DNA from: CAYFFV01 sp964342695
Lineage (GTDB): Bacteria; Acidobacteriota; Vicinamibacteria; Vicinamibacterales; UBA8438
Length of the DNA stretch: 64,000 nt
Assembly (NCBI GenBank): GCA_964342695.1
Contig: CAYFFV010000011.1
Coordinates: 16,086-80,085, forward strand
Reading direction: 5' to 3'
Shown: one piece after another, positions 49,742 through 58,814 of the stretch
Layout of the letters: each line of letters begins with the position of its first letter
Numbering within the stretch: position 1 is the first letter of the stretch
Translations under genes and position numbers: made by a program
Notes under the pieces: model-generated
What the model was told of the DNA's origin: nothing
The model's database searches: none
What the model saw: the letters and a program-made list of their open reading frames with translations, nothing else

Positions 49742-52102
49742 CTAACAAGGTAAACGAATTATAAATACCGTACCATTGGGATTCCTCTTTTTAACGGAGA
49801 TTCCTCCTCCGTGTTCGACCACAATCCGCCGAACAATTGCCAACCCAAACCCACTTCCCCGTCTCTTAGTCGAAAAATATGGCATGAAAACCTTGTCATG
49901 GTCTGACAAGTCAATTCCAGGTCCATTATCCTCGACTGTCAAAAGAATTGACTTATCGTTCGGATCATATTCTGTGCCCACTGTGACAATTCCAGGTTCA
50001 ACTCTCGTTTTAATACGCGAATCCATCTCAAGGGCATCAACAGCATTGTCGACCAAATTGACAATAACACTTCGCATTTGCTCCGGGTCAAACCTAGAAT
50101 CCGGAACAACCTTAGAAAGACGCGCCTCTACTGACACCTTCTTAAACAAACCCTCATATAAATGAAGTGTTTCTTGTACCAGCATATTCAGATCACCGGA
50201 GACAACTCGAGGAGACGGCATCCTTGCAAATTGAGAAAATTCATCAACTAATGCCTTCAATCCCTCGACCTCTCCTACTATTGTTGACGTACACTCCTCG
50301 ACAAACTTTCGCTCATGATGCGATGAGGCTCCAAAACGTTTCCGGAGCCTCTCGGCACATAATCGAATCGGCGTCAAAGGGTTTTTTATTTCGTGCGCAA
50401 GACGTCTTGCGACATCCCTCCACGTCGCCACCCTTTGAGCACGAATCAAAGGCGTGACATCATCAATCACCAGTACTGCTCCCTCTGTCCCCATAGACCC
50501 AGCCGGCAAGGTCGTCCCAGCCACGGCCAAATAAATCTCCTGACCATCCTTGTCTAGTGCAACTTCCTGACCGACCGTATCTGCCCCACCCGCCAGGACG
50601 CTTGCGTGGACTTTCTCTAAAGGTCTTAGGTCATCCCGCGAAAAGACATCTTTTATTGGTAAACCAATGATTGAACGATCTATAGAAAGCAATCTCATCG
50701 CAGAACGATTAATGGTCGTGACACGGCCACCGCTATCTATTGAAAGCACTCCTGTTGCAATCCTTTCAAGTATGGTTTCAATGTATTCCCTACGTTGCTC
50801 CCTCTCTTCATTTTTCTTTTGCAAGTCAACCTGGGAACGTTCAAGCTCGCGGCGATCACCTAACAACTTGCCCGCCATTACATTAAACGCCTCCACTAAG
50901 GAGCCAAATTCGTCAGTGCTTTGCGGCTCAATTCTGTGATCGAAATGACCTGCTCCTATTTCTCTCGCACCGGCAGAAATTAATTCGACAGGCCTAGTAA
51001 TCCTCTTCGCTACGTATATTCCCAACCAAGTCGCGCTAATCAGAATCATTAACGTAATCATTACAAAAAATGAGAGATACACCGCAGCCAGCGGCCTCCT
51101 TAACACCCTTAACTGACTGTAAGCTTCATAGGCATTACTGATTCGCTGTGAGTGAAATGCAATACCGCCAGCAAGAGAATCGGTAACTACGATTACCCCA
51201 AACAGCTGTTCAGACCCCTCCATCTTGACAGAAGCAACGACGCTAACACCATCAAGACTTTCTCGGGGCAACAAAACCAAGGTCGATTCATCACGTTGAG
51301 AACCCATTCCTCCTAGAAGTCGCTCCACCTCCTCATCTGAATAACTCTTGGGAGCGCTAGAATTCGAAACTGCGACCATAGAATGAAATGAGAAGACCTT
51401 GTCAGATGCCAAGCCATCACCTAGCCGGTAGACCTCTATCCTTCCCAATCGACGCAATTCAAGCTCAGCCTCTAGAATCTCAGAAATCTCTGTGTCTGAT
51501 TTTTTTTCAGACAAAACTTTGGACAGGCTATTAGCGACATTGTAGGCATGCTCAGAAATCAGTTCTTCACGGCTCTGATAATAATCACGGGCAATTTGAT
51601 TAGCAGAAGTAAGAACGTCATCCACTGGCACCGAAAACCAACGATCAGCGCTATTACGAATCAATTCACTTCCTACAATTAAAACAAGAACTGCAGGAAT
51701 CAAAGTCATAACCAGTAGAGCAGCCACCAATTTAGCTCTAAATCGTGCAAACGGAACCGATCTACGACGTTCAACCCACAATTTAAGAATGTTTCTTGCG
51801 AGAAGAAAACACAAGACGACGAGCATGGTCAAACAGGCCGCAGACAACGCATAAAGAACGACCTCGCTTAAATAATCAGGAGCCAATTCCGTAGATCTGT
51901 TCGCAATGACCACTAAGCCGATTAATACAGAAAAAAATAAGCCTATCGAGAATAAGACCAGTAGAGGATTTTTAAAAAAACTCAAAGAGCGTTCCGCTCG
52001 TGAAGAACTACGACCGCGATACTTTTCTTTTTGCCCCACACCATTCTTGGGCATTTTATTCATTCGTGAAAGAGAAACAGCCAAATCGACAAGATCCAGC
52101 AA
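49742..52102 (-). CDS. NtrY-like membrane histidine kinase
   Basis: Up to 786 residues from a TTG at 52102; ATG at 52063 is a reasonable alternative. About three N-terminal membrane helices (near 45-148) are followed by a large extracytoplasmic segment, another helix near 350-370, a HAMP domain (YVAKRITRPVELISAGAREIG), a PAS domain around 440-520 (TGVLSIDSGGRVTTINRSA), and the H-box RRLAHEIKNPLTPIRL near residue 560. The ATPase domain has VNLVDNAVDAL and GSGFGLAIVRRIVVEHGGG. Architecture and partner match NtrY/NtrX, which senses nitrogen or redox state in Proteobacteria; the signal here is unknown. Confidence 0.92.
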   Translation of the reverse strand: MLDLVDLAVSLSRMNKMPKNGVGQKEKYRGRSSSRAERSLSFFKNPLLVLFSIGLFFSVLIGLVVIANRSTELAPDYLSEVVLYALSAACLTMLVVLCFLLARNILKLWVERRRSVPFARFRAKLVAALLVMTLIPAVLVLIVGSELIRNSADRWFSVPVDDVLTSANQIARDYYQSREELISEHAYNVANSLSKVLSEKKSDTEISEILEAELELRRLGRIEVYRLGDGLASDKVFSFHSMVAVSNSSAPKSYSDEEVERLLGGMGSQRDESTLVLLPRESLDGVSVVASVKMEGSEQLFGVIVVTDSLAGGIAFHSQRISNAYEAYSQLRVLRRPLAAVYLSFFVMITLMILISATWLGIYVAKRITRPVELISAGAREIGAGHFDHRIEPQSTDEFGSLVEAFNVMAGKLLGDRRELERSQVDLQKKNEEREQRREYIETILERIATGVLSIDSGGRVTTINRSAMRLLSIDRSIIGLPIKDVFSRDDLRPLEKVHASVLAGGADTVGQEVALDKDGQEIYLAVAGTTLPAGSMGTEGAVLVIDDVTPLIRAQRVATWRDVARRLAHEIKNPLTPIRLCAERLRKRFGASSHHERKFVEECTSTIVGEVEGLKALVDEFSQFARMPSPRVVSGDLNMLVQETLHLYEGLFKKVSVEARLSKVVPDSRFDPEQMRSVIVNLVDNAVDALEMDSRIKTRVEPGIVTVGTEYDPNDKSILLTVEDNGPGIDLSDHDKVFMPYFSTKRRGSGFGLAIVRRIVVEHGGGISVKKRNPNGTVFIIRLPC

Positions 52103-52146
52103 AGTTGATATTTCTCTTTCGAGAATTACAAATAATTCTCTCAGCT

Positions 52147-52608
52147 TTAGTCACTTTTTTTGTCCAGCAAGCCCTGTAACTCCGTCATAAATTCTCCAAC
52201 ATCGCGAAAATGTCGATATACCGATGCGAAACGTACATACGCCACTTTATCTAAGTCCTTGAGTTCACGCATCACGAGAGACCCTATATCAGAAGTTGAA
52301 ATTTCCTTTTCTGGTCTTTCCTGAAGAGTTGTCTCAATACGATTGGCCACAAGCTCAAGAGCCGAGGCGCTAACAGGTCTCTTTTCGCACGCTTTTAGCA
52401 TGCCGGCAACAGCCTTTTGACGGTTAAATTGTTCACGAGAACCATCTTTCTTAATCACCATATATGGAATCTCGTCCATGCGCTCATAACTGGTAAAGCG
52501 ACGGCCGCAAGCCAAACATTCCCGGCGGCGACGAATCACTTCGCCCTCTTTGCCCTCTCTCGAATCGACGACCTTATCCTTAAGATGACTGCAGAACGGA
52601 CATTTCAC
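52147..52608 (-). CDS. nrdR: Transcriptional repressor NrdR
   Basis: This 153-residue regulator represses ribonucleotide reductase genes in response to ATP/dATP. The zinc ribbon is MKCPFCSHLKDKVVDSRE with RRRRECLACGRRFTSYER, followed by the ATP-cone domain (MVIKKDGSREQFNRQKAVAGML and DIGSLVMRELKDLDKVAYVRFASVYRHF). No nrd genes are in the window. It precedes the NtrY-like kinase by about 44 bases. Confidence 0.96.
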   Translation of the reverse strand: MKCPFCSHLKDKVVDSREGKEGEVIRRRRECLACGRRFTSYERMDEIPYMVIKKDGSREQFNRQKAVAGMLKACEKRPVSASALELVANRIETTLQERPEKEISTSDIGSLVMRELKDLDKVAYVRFASVYRHFRDVGEFMTELQGLLDKKSD

Positions 52609-52638
52609 GGCAACTCATTTCCTTATGGCGATACAATC

Positions 52639-53655
52639 TCAGGATTTATCGATTTTGGCAACCATCTCTTTGATATTGCCAAACCAAAGGCCCTCTTGGA
52701 CCATAAAAAACAATCCAAGAAAAATTACTGGACCAAACGAAAACAAATGCAAAACAAGCCCAGCACCGACCGCTTTATCGGCTGAAGCCCCAAAAAGAGT
52801 TGTTGCTCCTAATTGATATGCCGCATGATACCCGCCAACACCTGCTGGTGTCGGCAACGATACGCCAACAAAGATCATAGCTAGCAATAACGCAGCCTCA
52901 TTTACCGTGACAATCACCCCAAAGGCCGTCGATACGCACCAAACGCTCACAGCCATAGTAAGCCATAAAGGAATTGACCACACAAGCGCGAGAAAAAAAG
53001 AACCCCTATCTCGGATAATTGCCAGTCCCTCTAGAAACCTTTGAAAAGCAACAATCGTCCGATATTTAATGCCTCCAGACTCCGCCACATGCAATCTTTT
53101 ATTAAGACGCGCGCTCCAGTCCGGCTGGAATGCCGCATAAAATACAAACCCTAATCCACCAACGGCCAAAAGACTTAGAATCAATAATGTACTTCTCATC
53201 GCGGCCAATAATTCGTCACCTCCTGATGAGTTTTGAAAACCTGAGACCGCAAAACACAACAAAACAACACACACGACTAATAAATCTAGCAAGCGTTCTA
53301 TAACGACTGTCGCAAATGCCGAAGTCGCACTCAGTTTTTCCCGTCTGGCCAGAACTAACGGACGAACCAGTTCACCGACGCGCCCAGGAAGCAACGCGTT
53401 TATAGCAAAACCAATCGTTGTAGCACGAAACGAAGAATTAAAACCAACTGGCTCTACAGGCCGCAACAGATAACGCCAGCGCTGAGCCCTAAATGGATAA
53501 CTCAAAAACATTAACAGCAGCCCGAACACTAATAAATTAGGTGACGCAGATAAGAGAGCATCAACGACCAGTGAACGATCAGCGCGACTGAATACGAAAA
53601 CTAGCAGAGCTATCGATAATGTAACAAGAATAATTGTGCGGATAATTTTTCTCAT
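52639..53655 (-). CDS. Flippase-like multi-pass membrane protein (UPF0104/LPG synthase TM family)
   Basis: This 338-residue protein has about eight hydrophobic helices and the family motifs FSYPFRAQRWRYLLRPVEP-like (LSYPFRAQRWRYLLRP), INALLPGRVGELVRPLVLARR, FATVVIERLLDLLVV and SLPTPAGVGGYHAAYQLG. Relatives include the flippase half of MprF and the AglD family, involved in moving lipids or lipid-linked sugars. Which lipid is handled here is unknown. It lies just upstream of nrdR on the same strand and is divergent from purC. Confidence 0.88.
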   Translation of the reverse strand: MRKIIRTIILVTLSIALLVFVFSRADRSLVVDALLSASPNLLVFGLLLMFLSYPFRAQRWRYLLRPVEPVGFNSSFRATTIGFAINALLPGRVGELVRPLVLARREKLSATSAFATVVIERLLDLLVVCVVLLCFAVSGFQNSSGGDELLAAMRSTLLILSLLAVGGLGFVFYAAFQPDWSARLNKRLHVAESGGIKYRTIVAFQRFLEGLAIIRDRGSFFLALVWSIPLWLTMAVSVWCVSTAFGVIVTVNEAALLLAMIFVGVSLPTPAGVGGYHAAYQLGATTLFGASADKAVGAGLVLHLFSFGPVIFLGLFFMVQEGLWFGNIKEMVAKIDKS

Positions 53656-53813
53656 CTAGATAATGCCACCTCAAGTGGTCACGATAAATTGAAATGTAGA
53701 TTTTAACGAGCAAGAAAAAATACCGATCTCCCTAAATATTTTTTTGTGACTTGCGGTTATAGAGCCATCCGGTTAAGCTTTCTGCTCCCATAGTATTTTA
53801 AAGAGGTCTACTG

Positions 53814-54722
53814 TTGTTTAATTCAAAAGCAATTTTTGAGACATCCCTTTCCGGTATACGCGAACATCGTCGCGGAAAAGTAAGAGATATGTATGAAATT
53901 GGCGACCATTTATTAATGGTGGCCACTGACAGGATATCCGCTTACGACCTTGTACTAGGTTCGGCAATCCCAGACAAAGGTACCGTACTTACACAGTTAT
54001 CGGCCTTCTGGTTTGAAGAGACGAAAGATATTGTGACGAACCATATGTTGTCTGTCGATCCGACAACATACCCCAAGGACCTTTTCAAAGACATAGAAAT
54101 TCTTAACGGGCGGTCGATGCTTGTTAGAAAGACGAAACCTATTCCCATCGAATGCGTCGCGCGAGGCTATCTTGTCGGCTCAGGTTGGAAAGAGTACCAG
54201 GAAAATGGAAAAGTGTGTGGCATCGAGTTGCCTGAAGGGCTACAAGAATCTGACAGGCTTCCAGAGCCGATATTCACCCCGGCGACAAAAGCAGATACAG
54301 GACATGACATCAACATCTCCGAAGATGAAGCAGCAAATATTATTGATCGAAGTCTCGTGGAACAGTTGAAAGAGTTGACTCTTACGCTTTACGCCCATGG
54401 CGCTAAACACGCAGAATCGTGTGGAATCATTGTTGCGGACACAAAATTTGAATTCGGAATTTCTGTTGAAGATGGAGCCGAGAAAGTCATTTTAATCGAC
54501 GAGGTTCTAACTCCAGATTCATCACGATTTTGGCCCAAGGCAGACTACGTACCTGGAAAATCACAGGCTAGTTTCGATAAGCAGTATGTACGAGATTACC
54601 TAGACAAAATTGAGTGGAACAGAGAGCCTCCAGTGCCAGGGCTACCTGAGGACGTCATCAAGAATACAAGGAAGAAATACCTTGAGGCATATCATGTTCT
54701 CACTGGCCGTGCAGTTGAATAG
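53814..54722 (+). CDS. purC: SAICAR synthase (purine biosynthesis)
   Basis: This 302-residue enzyme joins CAIR and aspartate. It has the motifs REHRRGKVRDMYEIGDHLLMVATDRISAYD, MLVRKTKPIPIECVARGYLVGSGWKEYQ, FTPATKADTGHDINIS and the KxEFG-like DTKFEFGI, with VLTPDSSRFWPKADY. The length is that of the longer, yeast-like subgroup. The start is TTG with AGAGG seven bases upstream. Other purine genes are not in the window. Confidence 0.95.
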   Translation: MFNSKAIFETSLSGIREHRRGKVRDMYEIGDHLLMVATDRISAYDLVLGSAIPDKGTVLTQLSAFWFEETKDIVTNHMLSVDPTTYPKDLFKDIEILNGRSMLVRKTKPIPIECVARGYLVGSGWKEYQENGKVCGIELPEGLQESDRLPEPIFTPATKADTGHDINISEDEAANIIDRSLVEQLKELTLTLYAHGAKHAESCGIIVADTKFEFGISVEDGAEKVILIDEVLTPDSSRFWPKADYVPGKSQASFDKQYVRDYLDKIEWNREPPVPGLPEDVIKNTRKKYLEAYHVLTGRAVE

Positions 54723-54788
54723 ATAAGCGAATGGGGATTACTCGCCATTAATCCTGGAGCAACGGAAATACTGGAAGGACGATCGGGC

Positions 54789-54998
54789 GTGCGTGAGAAA
54801 TTAGATCGGTTAATTGATGAGATGCTCAACAAAGGTGTTCACTACGACGATGCTCGCCAGGCAATAGAACGCCGATTTATTTCACGAGCTTTAGCCCACT
54901 CAAAAGGAAATTTAGGGCAAGCAGCCCAACTTTTAGGCATCCATCGAAATACTCTTAGCCGAAAAATATCTACCTATCGTCTAAAAAAGCACGGTTAA
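54789..54998 (+). CDS. Small Fis-type helix-turn-helix protein (69 aa)
   Basis: This 69-residue protein ends with a Fis-family DNA-binding motif: AIERRFISRALAHSKGNLGQAAQLLGIHRNTLSRKISTY. It resembles the C-terminal 45 residues of NtrC-type regulators but lacks receiver and AAA+ domains, so it is a stand-alone DNA-binding module like Fis. The GTG start has GGAAGGA about ten bases upstream. It lies between purC and the groESL promoter; its target is unknown. Confidence 0.78.
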   Translation: MREKLDRLIDEMLNKGVHYDDARQAIERRFISRALAHSKGNLGQAAQLLGIHRNTLSRKISTYRLKKHG

Positions 54999-55009
54999 CG
55001 CTGACAGAC

Positions 55010-55038
55010 TTGACGTTTTTTTTAGATTAAGAGATAAT
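55010..55038 (+). promoter_or_regulatory. Sigma-70-like promoter of groES-groEL
   Basis: TTGACG (55010-55015) and GATAAT (55033-55038) are separated by exactly 17 bases, and each matches five of six consensus positions. Transcription would begin near 55045, about 100 bases before groES. The CIRCE-like operator starts at the last base of the -10 box, which fits repression by occlusion. Confidence 0.7.
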
Positions 55039-55064
55039 TAGCAGTTAATCAATGCGACTGCTAC
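55038..55064 (+). promoter_or_regulatory. CIRCE-like HrcA operator upstream of groES-groEL
   Basis: The two nine-base arms TTAGCAGTT and GACTGCTAC are separated by exactly nine bases, the spacing of CIRCE (TTAGCACTC-N9-GAGTGCTAA). Each arm matches seven of nine consensus bases. One mismatch is a compensated C-to-G/G-to-C pair that keeps the palindrome, giving TAGCAGT/ACTGCTA. This is the expected place for control by the heat-shock repressor HrcA; no hrcA gene is in the window. Confidence 0.72.
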
Positions 55065-55143
55065 CCTAGTTGTCAAATAGAAACAGCATTAGGCTAAGGC
55101 AGTTCGCTCTAAATCTAATTAAGTTGAAGGGAGCATCAAGTTA

Positions 55144-55446
55144 ATGTCTGTTAAGGTTCGCCCACTTCATGATCGACTCATCATCGAGCGTATCGAAGAT
55201 GATACGGAGCAGCAAATCGGTGGAATTATTATTCCAGACACAGCAAAAGAAAAGCCGCAACAAGGCAAAGTCATCGCTGTCGGTAAAGGTAAAGTAAAAG
55301 AAGACGGCACTATTACACCAGTTGATGTGTCCGCTGGTGACAAGGTCTTATTTGGCAAGTACTCCGGTCAAGAAATAAAGCTTGACGGCGAAGAGTACCT
55401 CATCATGCGTGAGGACGAAATCCTCGGCGTCTTGGAATCTGACTAA
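55144..55446 (+). CDS. groES: Co-chaperonin GroES
   Basis: This 100-residue lid of the chaperonin has VRPLHDRLIIERIEDDTEQQIGG-like N-terminal sequence, the mobile loop IGGIIIPDTAKEKPQQG and GDKVLFGKYSGQEIKLDGEEYLIMREDEILGVLE. It is expressed with groEL from a promoter carrying a CIRCE-like operator. Confidence 0.97.
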   Translation: MSVKVRPLHDRLIIERIEDDTEQQIGGIIIPDTAKEKPQQGKVIAVGKGKVKEDGTITPVDVSAGDKVLFGKYSGQEIKLDGEEYLIMREDEILGVLESD

Positions 55447-55472
55447 TTAAGTTAAGGATTGGAGTTTGATAA

Positions 55473-57113
55473 ATGGCTAAACAGATAGTTTATGGAGAAG
55501 ACGCACGACGGTTGATTATAGAAGGCGTAAATCAACTCGCCGATGCCGTAAAAGTAACACTTGGCCCAAAGGGTCGTAATGTTGTTTTAGACAAGAAATT
55601 TGGGTCTCCCACCATCACGAAGGACGGAGTAACCGTCGCGAAAGAGATAGAACTTAAGGACTCTCTTGAAAACATGGGCGCCCAGATGGTCAGAGAAGTG
55701 GCAAGTAAAACTTCTGACATCGCTGGCGACGGCACCACCACAGCCACAGTCCTAGCTCAATCCATTTACCGTGAAGGCGCTAAAAATGTAGTAGCTGGAG
55801 CGAATCCCATGGAAATCAAACGTGGAATTGAGCGTGCTGTTGAAACAGTCGTTGATGAACTTCGTGCAATGTCAAAACCTGTTAGCGGAGACATGATTGC
55901 ACAAGTCGGCACAATCTCTGCGAATAGCGACGAAACAATTGGCACAATCATCGCTGAAGCAATGGATAAGGTAGGAAAAGATGGTGTTATTACCGTTGAG
56001 GAAGCGAGAACATTGGAAACATCCCTGGAGGTGGTCGAAGGGATGCAGTTCGACCGCGGATATCTATCTCCATATTTTGTAACAGACACTGAACGGATGG
56101 ATGTGGTTTTAGAGAATCCTATCATCCTTATTCACGAGAAAAAGATCAGCTCTATGAAGGATCTTTTACCTCTGCTTGAACAAGTGGCACGACTCAGTCG
56201 CCCACTACTAATCATTGCAGAGGACATCGAAGGCGAAGCCCTCGCAACGCTCGTGGTCAACAAAATACGTGGAACGCTTCAAGGAGCCGCTGTCAAAGCA
56301 CCCGGGTTTGGTGACCGTAGAAAAGCAATGCTGGAAGACATTGCGACACTTACAAATGGCAAAGCGATCACTGAGGACCTCGGACTTAAACTTGAAAACA
56401 TTCAAGTTGCGGACCTTGGCAGCGCCAAAAAGGTCACAATCGACAAGGACAACACAACCATCGTTGAGGGTGAAGGCAGCCAAGAGGCCATCGAGGGGCG
56501 GGTCAAACAGATTCGCGCCCAAATTGAAGAGACCACCTCAGATTATGACCGTGAAAAACTTCAGGAGCGTTTGGCAAAATTAGTTGGCGGTGTTGCTGTA
56601 ATTAAAGTGGGAGCCGCAACTGAAACGGAAATGAAAGAGAAGAAAGCTCGCGTGGAAGATGCAATGCATGCCACAAAAGCGGCCGTCGAAGAAGGTATCG
56701 TTCCTGGTGGCGGAACCGCACTACTCAGAAGTGTCGAAAAACTTGACGGCCTTAAGGTGGACGGCGACCAACAAATCGGTGTCAACATTATTCGCAGGGC
56801 TCTTGAAGAACCGATGCGGTGGATCGCTCACAATGCCGGACATGAAGGGTCAATCATCGTCCAACGGGTTCGTGAAAACGATAAAAAAGAGGAAGGTTTC
56901 AACGCACAAACAGAAACTTACGAGAATCTTGTTAAAGCAGGCGTTATAGACCCAACAAAGGTCGTTCGTACTGCTCTTCAGAATTCTGCCTCAATCGCCT
57001 CACTCTTGTTAACGACAGAAGCATTAATCGCTGAAATCCCAGAAGAGAAATCTGAGGCCGCTCCGGCCGGAGGACCACCTCCTGGCATGGGTGGTATGGG
57101 CGGTATGTACTAA
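55473..57113 (+). CDS. groEL: Chaperonin GroEL
   Basis: This 546-residue chaperonin folds cytosolic proteins in an ATP-driven double ring. It has VKVTLGPKGRNVVLDK, the ATP site AGDGTTTATVLAQ, apical-domain sequence FDRGYLSPYFVTDTERM and the equatorial VPGGGTALLR. The C-terminus ends in the flexible repeat GGPPPGMGGMGGMY. It follows groES after 26 bases and ends in an intrinsic terminator. Confidence 0.98.
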   Translation: MAKQIVYGEDARRLIIEGVNQLADAVKVTLGPKGRNVVLDKKFGSPTITKDGVTVAKEIELKDSLENMGAQMVREVASKTSDIAGDGTTTATVLAQSIYREGAKNVVAGANPMEIKRGIERAVETVVDELRAMSKPVSGDMIAQVGTISANSDETIGTIIAEAMDKVGKDGVITVEEARTLETSLEVVEGMQFDRGYLSPYFVTDTERMDVVLENPIILIHEKKISSMKDLLPLLEQVARLSRPLLIIAEDIEGEALATLVVNKIRGTLQGAAVKAPGFGDRRKAMLEDIATLTNGKAITEDLGLKLENIQVADLGSAKKVTIDKDNTTIVEGEGSQEAIEGRVKQIRAQIEETTSDYDREKLQERLAKLVGGVAVIKVGAATETEMKEKKARVEDAMHATKAAVEEGIVPGGGTALLRSVEKLDGLKVDGDQQIGVNIIRRALEEPMRWIAHNAGHEGSIIVQRVRENDKKEEGFNAQTETYENLVKAGVIDPTKVVRTALQNSASIASLLLTTEALIAEIPEEKSEAAPAGGPPPGMGGMGGMY

Positions 57114-57137
57114 GACCTAAAGATAAAGTTCCCTCTT

Positions 57138-57173
57138 CCCCGACTTGTCTTTTGGCAAGTCGGGGCTTTTTTT
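57138..57173 (+). terminator. Intrinsic terminator after groEL
   Basis: A perfect 10-base stem CCCCGACTTG (57138-57147) pairs with CAAGTCGGGG (57156-57165) around an eight-base loop and is followed by C and seven Ts. This is the strongest rho-independent terminator in the window and lies 24 bases after the groEL stop. Confidence 0.92.
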
Positions 57174-57198
57174 AGAACGTCTCTCCCGTCACACAAGG

Positions 57199-58059
57199 TC
57201 AACGCAGGTTGAAATCTAGTGCAAGGCTTACCAAAATTGATACTGGCTCGCCGAATCTGGTAGCTGGTGAAAACAACCACTGCCTTGCTGCTTTAATCGC
57301 CTCGTTATCTAGACCAAACACCGGATCAAGAGATCTTGTCACCGTAACATTACCGACTGTTCCGTCAGCAAGCACGACCACCTCCAAATAGACGGTGCCA
57401 GTAACTTTTGCCCTTAAGGCCTCAGATGTGTATTGAGGTTTAACTTCTCGTAGGATAGTCGGGTTAACAATACCAGCTCCGGGGCGATATACTCCGCCAC
57501 CTACACCGCCCCCTTCACCAGGCCCAAGACCAGGCCCAGAACCCGGCCCTGCGCCAGTCCCCACTCCTTCACCAGCCCCACCCCCTAAACCACTTCCTTG
57601 AGAGTTGGTTCCCGCACTCTCTAGCCCATCAAGTAGTCCCGCACGATTTACTGGAGCGGAAGCCATTGTCAGAGCCGGAATATTTATTTCTTGAATCTCA
57701 AGCAGATCTGGCGGTGTATCGTCAGTCGAAAAATCAATTTCCTCCTGAACTGACAGACTAATATCGCTTTCTCCCTCCCCCTCGACCTCAATTAATTGAG
57801 GAGGTTCCACAGACTCGCTTCCGCCGCCACCTCCGCCTCCTCCAGGCCCTTCTTCAGGAATCCAAACCAAGCTGTAAGCCTCTCGATTCGGAACAACTAT
57901 TTCATACACCCTCTCCGGTGCCAGACTAATCAAAAACATTAAAAGAAGCACCCCAACCAAATGACTCGCAAGCGAAGCTGAAAAAAAACGTCCCCATCTA
58001 TCACGAGATGCTCCTAATAGATGTCGCTCGTCTTGGGAGCCAAACAGGGATAAACTCAT
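57199..58059 (-). CDS. tonB: TonB-family energy transducer with glycine-rich linker
   Basis: This 286-residue inner-membrane protein transmits proton-motive force to outer-membrane receptors. A membrane helix lies at about 27-47 (FSASLASHLVGVLLLMFLISLA). The periplasmic linker has a run of eight glycines near 75 and a second Gly-rich stretch at about 154-193 (GGGAGEGVGTGAGPGSGPG). The C-terminal TonB domain (about 205-286) has ILREVKPQYTSEALRAKVTG, LEVVVLADGTVGNVTV and AARQWLFSPAT. Classical TonB spacers are proline-rich, so the Gly-rich linker is unusual. It converges with groEL across the terminator. A receptor in this window is about 54 kb away. Confidence 0.9.
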   Translation of the reverse strand: MSLSLFGSQDERHLLGASRDRWGRFFSASLASHLVGVLLLMFLISLAPERVYEIVVPNREAYSLVWIPEEGPGGGGGGGGSESVEPPQLIEVEGEGESDISLSVQEEIDFSTDDTPPDLLEIQEINIPALTMASAPVNRAGLLDGLESAGTNSQGSGLGGGAGEGVGTGAGPGSGPGLGPGEGGGVGGGVYRPGAGIVNPTILREVKPQYTSEALRAKVTGTVYLEVVVLADGTVGNVTVTRSLDPVFGLDNEAIKAARQWLFSPATRFGEPVSILVSLALDFNLR

Positions 58060-58223
58060 GTTTAGTTTTGTTCTCCAAGGACACAGGTTTTCGAAGGCTC
58101 CAAAGAGAAAAGTCGATGATTTTTTGTGAGTAAGTTTCTACAAAGCAATGATTAATTTTTTAACGAGGCACCGCTAAACCAGAGACGATACTCGGGTAAT
58201 CATTTTACCCTTTGCCCATAACT

Positions 58224-58685
58224 TCAGACTCGGCCTCTCCATGCACCAATCGCAGCGTTGCCACCCCCATAAGAATGAAGAACCGTAAGAGCATCAGCAG
58301 CAAGTGATTCACTTTCAATGGCAACCAAGATGCCCCCACGTGCGGTTAGAGTCTCAAAAATGACTCCGTCGTGAGCCTGAAAACCAGCGCGAGAAATTGT
58401 TGCGGCGATACCTGCATTCTTTAACCCCTCATCAGAGCCCTGAAGAGTCTTCACTAGAGAACCCTGCGCAAACACAGCACCAATTCCGTCAACCTCAATA
58501 CTGGGAGGAGCCTCCTCTAGGATACGAGCGAGTAGCGACTTGACGTCTTGAGATTCCTTGCATACAACAGACAAAGAAGTATTGTCGAAACCTCCTCGCT
58601 TCAGCGCATCAAGTCCTCGCTCAGCCCATTCAACATCTTGAAAAACACCAACTGTAAAACAAACCTGATCATCACTTTCTGTCAT
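58224..58685 (-). CDS. Small stress-type protein of unknown function (153 aa)
   Basis: The 153 residues begin DQVCFTVGVFQDVEWAERGLDALKRGGFDNTSLSVV, a pattern seen in general-stress YflT/DUF1269-type domains in which a beta strand and helix precede a flexible region. The middle contains IEVDGIGAVFAQGSLVKTLQG and the C-terminus GGILVAIESESLAADALTVLHSYGG. Glycine-helix alternation suggests interaction with membranes, but there is no clear membrane helix. The assignment is by motif resemblance only. Confidence 0.6.
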   Translation of the reverse strand: MTESDDQVCFTVGVFQDVEWAERGLDALKRGGFDNTSLSVVCKESQDVKSLLARILEEAPPSIEVDGIGAVFAQGSLVKTLQGSDEGLKNAGIAATISRAGFQAHDGVIFETLTARGGILVAIESESLAADALTVLHSYGGGNAAIGAWRGRV

Positions 58686-58814
58686 TTACTACCCTCTCAT
58701 CTTTAACCTGAAGTGTACACCAGACCGCTCAGACGGTCATAGCCATCAACGAAGAACCATAAATTTCTCATTTCCATTACACTCTAGTAAATACTCGTTA
58801 GGATTGAAATCAAA

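Noticed and set aside
53656..53813. Promoter in the divergent gap before purC
   Set aside because: TAGTAT at 53791-53796 resembles a -10 box but no -35 box at a suitable distance was found.
58194..58210. Hairpin GGGTAA/TTACCC in the gap before the small stress-type protein end
   Set aside because: The stem is only six base pairs and lacks a T run on the transcribed strand.
58723..58738. Small hairpin GACCG/CGGTC upstream of tatA
   Set aside because: Five-base stem with no promoter or family context to support a regulatory role.
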